A DNA stretch of 64,000 nt from Halobellus rarus (GTDB taxonomy: Archaea; Halobacteriota; Halobacteria; Halobacteriales; Haloferacaceae): contig NZ_JANHDI010000007.1 of the NCBI RefSeq assembly GCF_024494595.1, positions 62,001-126,000 of the forward strand, written 5' to 3'. The notes under the pieces were generated by a model. That model had not been told where the DNA came from and searched no databases. It saw only the letters and a list, made by a program, of their open reading frames with translations. The position numbers were made by a program, and so were the translations under genes. Each line of letters begins with the position of its first letter. Position 1 is the first letter of the stretch. Below are positions 59,434 through 64,000 of this stretch, piece by piece.

Positions 59434-60192
59434 ATGGACGACATCGAGATCGAGACGGTCGCAGAGCCGGCGCTCCGCGATCCGGCGCTCGTCGAGGGGC
59501 TCCCCGGCGTCGGTCACGTCGGGAAGTTGGCCGCGGAGCACCTCCTCGAGGAGTTCGACTCCGAACTCGTCGCCCGCGTGTACGCCGACGAGTTCCCGCC
59601 GCAGGTGGGCATCGACGACGACGGCGTCGCCTCGCTGGCGTGTGCGGAGTTCCACGCCGTCGACGCCGGCGAGCGAGACCTCCTCGTGCTGACGGGCGAC
59701 CACCAGGCGCAGTCGCACTCGGGGCACTACCACATCACCGACAGCTTCCTCGACGTCGCCGAGTCGTTCGACGTCGGCGAGGTGTACGCGCTCGGCGGCG
59801 TTCCGACGGGCGAACTCGTCGACGAGCCGGACGTGCTCGGCGCGGTCGCGGACGCCGACGAGATCGAGGCGCTCGAAGACGCCGGCGTCGAGTTCCGCGA
59901 GGGCGAACCCGCCGGCGGCATCGTCGGCGTCAGCGGCCTCCTCTTGGGACTCGGCGGCCGCCGCGGCCTCCCGGCCGCCTGTCTGATGGGCGAGACCAGC
60001 GGCTACCTCGTCGATCCCTCCAGCGCGCAGGCGGTGCTGGAGGTCTTAGAGGAGGTCGTCGGCTTCGAAGTCGGCTACGACTCCCTCGAAGAGCGCGCCG
60101 AGGAGATGAAGGAGGTCGCAGAGAAGATCCAGGAGATGCAGAGCCAACAGCAGGGGATGCCGACCGACGACGACCTGCGATACATCGGCTGA
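59434..60192 (+). CDS. Proteasome assembly chaperone (PAC2) family protein
   Basis: The product has 252 residues from ATG 59434, four bases after nop10. It has the PAC2 pattern: LVEGLPGVGHVGKLAAEHLL, LVLTGDHQAQSHSGHYHITD and GGIVGVSGLLLGLGGRRGLP. The last ~40 residues form a helix with many Glu/Lys and a C-terminal DDDLRYIG; a canonical HbYX tail would end in Hb-Tyr-X, so this Tyr is one residue off. Members (PbaA/PbaB-like) are thought to assist 20S assembly or act as adaptor. In archaea the gene often follows nop10. Confidence 0.88.
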   Translation: MDDIEIETVAEPALRDPALVEGLPGVGHVGKLAAEHLLEEFDSELVARVYADEFPPQVGIDDDGVASLACAEFHAVDAGERDLLVLTGDHQAQSHSGHYHITDSFLDVAESFDVGEVYALGGVPTGELVDEPDVLGAVADADEIEALEDAGVEFREGEPAGGIVGVSGLLLGLGGRRGLPAACLMGETSGYLVDPSSAQAVLEVLEEVVGFEVGYDSLEERAEEMKEVAEKIQEMQSQQQGMPTDDDLRYIG

Positions 60193-60219
60193 GACGGGTC
60201 GACACGGCCGGTCACGTTT

Positions 60220-61119
60220 TCACGCTTCGACGATTCCGTCCGCTTCTTCCGGCGGGACAGCGAGCCGTCCATCGAGCGACGTCACCGCGCGGCCGCCGAC
60301 GCGGACCTCGGCACCGACGCGGACGCGAATCTCGCTGGGCCGATCGACGAAGTGCCCCTGCTCGAAGACCATCTCCTCGGGGAAGTCGTCGAACGCGCCG
60401 ATCTCGCGCAGGTACGCGCCGCACGCGCCGCTCGCGGTCCCCGTCGCCGGATCCTCCGCGATACCGACCGAGGGCGCGAACGTCCGGGCGTGCAGCGTCG
60501 AATCGGCGTCGAGCGCGTCGAACGTGAACGCGTAGACCCCCGCGGCGTCGTACTCGTCGGCGAGCGCCTCGACCGCTCCGAGATCCGGATCGGCCGCGCC
60601 GAGATTCTGCAGGAAGTTCACCGGGACGATCAGGAACGGCAGGCCCGTGGAGGCGACCGCGGCCGGCGCGTCGGCGCCGACGTCCCGGAGGGCCGCGGAG
60701 TCGATACCAAGCGCGTCGCCCAGACGGTCGTAATCGACGTCGACGCGCTCAACTCGCGGATAGTCCTGCGTCATCCAGACGGTCCCGGCGCTCTCGACCT
60801 CGATGTCGAGCTCACCGACGTTGGTCTCGACGCTGTGCTCGCCGGGGTCGATCGCGCCGTCCTCCTGCAGGTGCGCGTGCGCGGCGACGGTCGCGTGGCC
60901 ACAGAGGTCGACCTCCTGGGTGGGCGAGAAGAACCTGAGCTGTCGGTCGGCGGAGTCGGAGGGGCGCACGAACGCCGTCTCGCTGGCACCGAGTTCGCGT
61001 GCGATCGCCCGCATCTGTTCGTCGGCGAGGCCGCCCGCGTCGGGGACGACGCCCGCGACGTTGCCGGCGAGCGGTTCGGCCGCGAAGGCGTCGACGAGCA
61101 GCGCGCGTCGGGTGTCCAT
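60220..61119 (-). CDS. PhzF family isomerase-like protein
   Basis: The product has 299 residues from ATG 61119. It has the two-lobed diaminopimelate-epimerase fold: the start VDAFAAEPLAGNVAGVVPDA, ELGASETAFVR with the catalytic Glu, FFSPTQEVDLCGHATVAAHA and EDPATGTASGACGAYLREIG. The substrate is unknown in most organisms; phenazine synthesis is only one branch. It is convergent with the PAC2 gene. Confidence 0.9.
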   Translation of the reverse strand: MDTRRALLVDAFAAEPLAGNVAGVVPDAGGLADEQMRAIARELGASETAFVRPSDSADRQLRFFSPTQEVDLCGHATVAAHAHLQEDGAIDPGEHSVETNVGELDIEVESAGTVWMTQDYPRVERVDVDYDRLGDALGIDSAALRDVGADAPAAVASTGLPFLIVPVNFLQNLGAADPDLGAVEALADEYDAAGVYAFTFDALDADSTLHARTFAPSVGIAEDPATGTASGACGAYLREIGAFDDFPEEMVFEQGHFVDRPSEIRVRVGAEVRVGGRAVTSLDGRLAVPPEEADGIVEA

Positions 61120-61249
61120 ACACGGGCGGACGCGGGCGTTCGTGAAAAGTCTCCCCTCCTCGGTGCTTCCCAGGAAGCGGGTACGCACCCGCCCCGCTGG
61201 CCGCGCTACGGACCGCGGCCGGTTGGTGAGCCCGCCGGCGATCCCGTGC

Positions 61250-62992
61250 TCACGCCGATTGCCGACTGCCGACGTCGGCCGTTCCGCGCGGCGGGGACCG
61301 ATCGGGGATCAGGAGGCGGACCCGCGTTCCGGTCTCAGACTGCTCGAACGACACCGACCCGCCGATTCGCCGGAGGCTCCATTCGACGATCCAGAGGCCG
61401 ATTCCGCTCCCGTGGTCGAGTCTGCTCTCCGATCCGGACGCGAGGACGCCGATCTCGGTGTCGGGTATTCCCGGTCCCTCGTCTCGGACGTCGATCCTGA
61501 GCGTCTCGCCGCCGTCCTCGAACCCGATGTCGATCCAGACCGTCGGATTCGACACCCCGCTGTGTTCGATCGCGTTCTCGATCACGTTCTCCAGTGCGAG
61601 CCGAAGGTGGTCGGCGTCGGTGATCACCCGGACGTCGGCGTCGACGTCGACGTCGACCGTCGCCCCGGCGTACCGTTCGGTGAGATCGGTCGCGACCGAG
61701 TCGAGGACGCGTTCGACCCTGACGGGGCGGTAGTGCGGGTCGGACTGTTGCAACTGATCGAACGCCCGGGCCTTCTCTCCGATCTCGGTCAGGTCCGCGC
61801 CGTTGCGTTCGATCCGGTCGGCGAACTCCCGGATCTGCTCGTCGTCCGTCTCCGCCTCGATAGTCGTGGCGTATCCCATCACCGCGGTCAGCTTGTTCCG
61901 GAGGTTGTGACGCAAGACGCGCGTGAGCACTTCCAGGCGTTGTTCCCGCTCGCGTTCGTCGGTGACGTCCAGGAACAGGACGGTGTGGCCGACGGTGGCG
62001 CCGGCCGCGTCTCGGAGCGGCGAGGAGTGCACGGCGAACTCGCGCCGTGATTCTCCACCCGCGACGGTCAGATAGCTCGTTTCTTCGCCTCGAAGCTTTG
62101 TGGCGTCGAACGCGAACACCTCGGAGACGTGCGTTCCCGCCGCTTCCGGGGTGACGTCTTCGAAGACGACTTCGGCCTCCGTATTGAAATCGACCAGCCG
62201 TTCGGAGTCATCGATGACGACGACGGGATGCGGCAACGCGTCGATCGCCTGCTCGTCCGCGACGCGTCGGGTCGCCGGACTCGTCTCGAACATCCGCTTG
62301 CCCACGAACGCGTACGCGTCCAGCGCGGCGTGCGGCAGCGATAGCACCGTTCCCCACTGGATCACCGACGCGCTCCCGAGCCCGGCGAGCCAGACGACGA
62401 TGCCGACCGCCGGTGGGAGCGTGCTGACGGCGACCGCGGCCGCTTCGCTCCGGTACAGCGGCCCGTAACTGAGGATCGTCTCGGCCAGGAGGAAGACGCC
62501 AACACCGGCGTAGAGCAGACCGGTCACGAGGACCGCGTAGCCGCCGAACTCGAAGGAGTATTCGAGCACCACGGACCCGTACGCTCGGGTGAGTCGAGCG
62601 TTCTCCCAGAAGAGCGTGTGCCAGGGGTTCGTGAGCAGGAGGGCGGTCCCGACGAGCGGAACGCCCCCGAGGAGCGCGTAGAACCGCGACTGCCGGATCG
62701 CCCCGTGACCGGTGTACTCCAGCGCGAAGCCGAGGAAGAGATACCCCACCCAGGAGATGGCGAGGACGCTCGCGACTTCGAGTGCGAAGCGTACCTGCGG
62801 GTCGACGACGAACAGCGCGACGCCGTACGCGAGACACCACGCCGCCTGCGCAGACAGCGCGGCGATGAACCATCTCGCGCCCGGTTCCTCTCGGTACTGC
62901 CAGAGGACGGAAACGAGCGCACACAGCGCGCCTCCGGCGGCGAGCGCGCCGATCGGGACCCAGGAAACCGCCCCGAACAACTGCGCGGTCAC
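61250..62992 (-). CDS. Sensor histidine kinase with N-terminal 7TM domain and PAS domain
   Basis: The product has 580 residues from GTG 62992. Residues 1-230 show seven helices (HisKA_7TM-like). A PAS domain follows at ~250-345 (VVVIDDSERLVDFNTEAEVV). The phosphoacceptor is H362 in TRVLRHNLRNKLTAVMGYAT, the haloarchaeal H-box. The ATPase domain holds ENVIENAIEH, DEGPGIP and GSGIGLWIVEW (N, G1 and G2 boxes). It should sense an extracellular or membrane signal. No response regulator is next to it; the nearest genes are PhzF and a phosphoribosyltransferase. Confidence 0.9.
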   Translation of the reverse strand: MTAQLFGAVSWVPIGALAAGGALCALVSVLWQYREEPGARWFIAALSAQAAWCLAYGVALFVVDPQVRFALEVASVLAISWVGYLFLGFALEYTGHGAIRQSRFYALLGGVPLVGTALLLTNPWHTLFWENARLTRAYGSVVLEYSFEFGGYAVLVTGLLYAGVGVFLLAETILSYGPLYRSEAAAVAVSTLPPAVGIVVWLAGLGSASVIQWGTVLSLPHAALDAYAFVGKRMFETSPATRRVADEQAIDALPHPVVVIDDSERLVDFNTEAEVVFEDVTPEAAGTHVSEVFAFDATKLRGEETSYLTVAGGESRREFAVHSSPLRDAAGATVGHTVLFLDVTDEREREQRLEVLTRVLRHNLRNKLTAVMGYATTIEAETDDEQIREFADRIERNGADLTEIGEKARAFDQLQQSDPHYRPVRVERVLDSVATDLTERYAGATVDVDVDADVRVITDADHLRLALENVIENAIEHSGVSNPTVWIDIGFEDGGETLRIDVRDEGPGIPDTEIGVLASGSESRLDHGSGIGLWIVEWSLRRIGGSVSFEQSETGTRVRLLIPDRSPPRGTADVGSRQSA

Positions 62993-63430
62993 TCCCGGCC
63001 CTCCCTCCGCGGGGGCCGACTCCGGTCGTCGGTGCTCCGCTCGGCGGGCGGCCGGAAAGCGTGCGGTTCTGGATCGAGACCGTCGATCGAACGGTTCGAT
63101 TCCCCGGTGGTTACGCGGTGGCTCTCTCGCTCGCCTGCCCCTCCCGTCGTCTGTCGTCTCACCTGAATGTCCCGGTTCGGTGTGATCTATCGTGTTGTTC
63201 GGCCGTCTGTGCGATCGTCAGCGGACCCGACGTCCGTCCCCGGACGAGGGCGGTGCCAGCACGGGCCCCGACGCTGTGTGATCCGCGACCTCTCGTGTCC
63301 GTCGATCGGAGGGGAGAATAAATACACTGTCGGCCGATCCCGCTCGTCGATTCGTGACCGTCCGCGCCGACGTCCGAGACAGATAGATTAAGGAGCCGGC
63401 CGACGGTTCTCCGAACGGTGACCGAAATCT
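62993..63430. other. Intergenic region (438 bp)
   Basis: No supported gene. The region separates the minus-strand kinase from the plus-strand phosphoribosyltransferase. AT-rich promoter-like boxes are at 63314-63324 (GAATAAATACA) and 63381-63391 (AGATAGATTAA), the latter about 45 bp before the ATG at 63431. Frames covering 62618-63391 on the plus strand are shadows of the kinase. Confidence 0.45.
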
Positions 63431-64000
63431 ATGGGCGACCTGCCCGATCAGTTCAACTGCACGATCACTAACTGGGAGTACATCTACGGGCTCTGTCGGG
63501 ACGTCAGCGATCAGGTGAAAGCCGCCGAGTTCGAACCGGACGTCGTCGTGGCGCTCGCCCGGGGCGGCTGGTTCGCGGGTCGGTGCATCTGCGACTTCCT
63601 CGGACTCGACGATCTCACGAGTCTGAAGATGGAGCACTACGTCGGCACCGCTCAGAAGGCCGGCGAACCGGAGGTCCGCTACCCGATGCCGGAGGGCAGC
63701 GTCGAGGGGAAAGACGTCCTCATCATCGACGACATCGCCGATACCGGCGGCTCGATCGAGCGCGCCTACGAGTACGTGACCGACCGCGACGCCGGCGAGG
63801 TGGAGACGGCGACGCTGCAACTGCTGCAGACCAGCGAGTTCGAACCGGATTTCGTCGGCGAACGGCTGGAGGAGTGGACCTGGATCGTCTACCCGTGGAA
63901 CTTCATCGAGGACATGATCGATCTCGTCTCCGGCGTGATGGAGAAGGCCGACGAGGAGACCTTCGAGGTCGAGGACGTTCGTCATTACCTCTCTGAGTTC
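63431..64000 (+). CDS. Phosphoribosyltransferase (cut by window edge)
   Basis: The frame runs from ATG 63431 to the last base of the window without a stop (190 codons seen). The PRPP-binding motif is KDVLIIDDIADTGGSIERA, preceded by ALARGGWFAGRCICDFLGLD (pyrophosphate loop) and MEHYVGTAQKAGE. This matches type I phosphoribosyltransferases of the archaeal COG2236 (Hpt-like) group, which act on purine or xanthine bases or regulate nucleotide salvage. The substrate is unproven. The gene is nearly complete, since relatives have about 190-220 residues. Confidence 0.88.
   Translation, partial: MGDLPDQFNCTITNWEYIYGLCRDVSDQVKAAEFEPDVVVALARGGWFAGRCICDFLGLDDLTSLKMEHYVGTAQKAGEPEVRYPMPEGSVEGKDVLIIDDIADTGGSIERAYEYVTDRDAGEVETATLQLLQTSEFEPDFVGERLEEWTWIVYPWNFIEDMIDLVSGVMEKADEETFEVEDVRHYLSEF

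Noticed and set aside
62618-63391. Plus-strand frames opposite and upstream of the histidine kinase
   Set aside because: Codon composition and antisense overlap show they are shadows of the kinase or lie in its upstream region.

Overview
The window is about 64 kb of haloarchaeal chromosome (class Halobacteria). The evidence is consistent: high GC, strongly acidic proteins, many twin-arginine (TAT) signals with lipoboxes, archaeal TATA boxes about 25-30 bp upstream of start codons (leaderless transcripts), archaeal translation genes (L44e, S27e, aIF2-alpha, Nop10), a tandem-fold archaeal histone, and haloarchaea-restricted families (Azf, DUF1616, DUF5790). I cannot fix the genus from sequence alone.

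Layout. (1) 1-13.8 kb is a surface-glycan locus: the end of a flippase, a GMC oxidoreductase with its subunit-3 partner, an exported GH26-like glycosidase next to a GT4 glycosyltransferase, a GT2 glycosyltransferase, large membrane proteins, a DUF1616 protein, a sulfatase-fold protein and a second, cytosolic glycosidase-like protein. (2) 13.8-18.3 kb starts with 1.2 kb of AT-rich DNA without genes, then nikR, a zinc-ribbon membrane protein, a decayed IS6-type transposase, a ZIP metal transporter and a DUF4382 lipoprotein. (3) 18.3-23.3 kb has tRNA-CAU (probably Ile2), tRNA-Asn, a 25-bp tandem repeat, the CCA-adding enzyme, and an APC permease followed by two paralogous universal-stress proteins. 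(4) 23.3-26.4 kb is a chromatin/ssDNA block on the minus strand: an RPA-type ssDNA-binding protein, a tandem histone and an HDAC-family deacetylase. (5) 26.7-33.8 kb has a lipoprotein, a DAACS symporter, tRNA-Arg followed by unusual nested repeats, an exported beta-helix protein, a YeiH-type transporter, a zinc ribbon, DUF309 and UspA. (6) 34-47.9 kb is a sucrose/fructan and alpha-glucoside island: a GH68 levansucrase, a GH32 fructosidase with an N-terminal GATase-like domain, a GH13 alpha-glucosidase, an aldo-keto reductase, a TrmB regulator and a complete sugar ABC importer with a 67-residue membrane protein as last gene. (7) 48-53.5 kb has Azf glucose-6-phosphate dehydrogenase plus a broken copy of its 3' end, MptD, DUF5790, an acidic HhH protein, an aminodeoxychorismate-lyase-like aminotransferase, a Rieske protein and initiator tRNA-Met. 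(8) 53.6-57.5 kb has GtrA, a GT2 (DPM-synthase-like) and a DUF2298 membrane protein, probably lipid-linked sugar assembly. (9) 57.5-60.2 kb is the translation/RNP cluster rpl44e-rps27e-eif2a-nop10-PAC2. (10) 60.2-64 kb has PhzF, a 7TM-PAS histidine kinase and the start of a phosphoribosyltransferase cut by the window edge.

The most unusual signal is a recurring architecture. Downstream of tRNA-Arg, initiator tRNA-Met and azf, the last part of the gene is present again and is combined with perfect nested palindromes. No known element that I can name explains all three. The island and the RPA-histone-HDAC block are the best functional stories.
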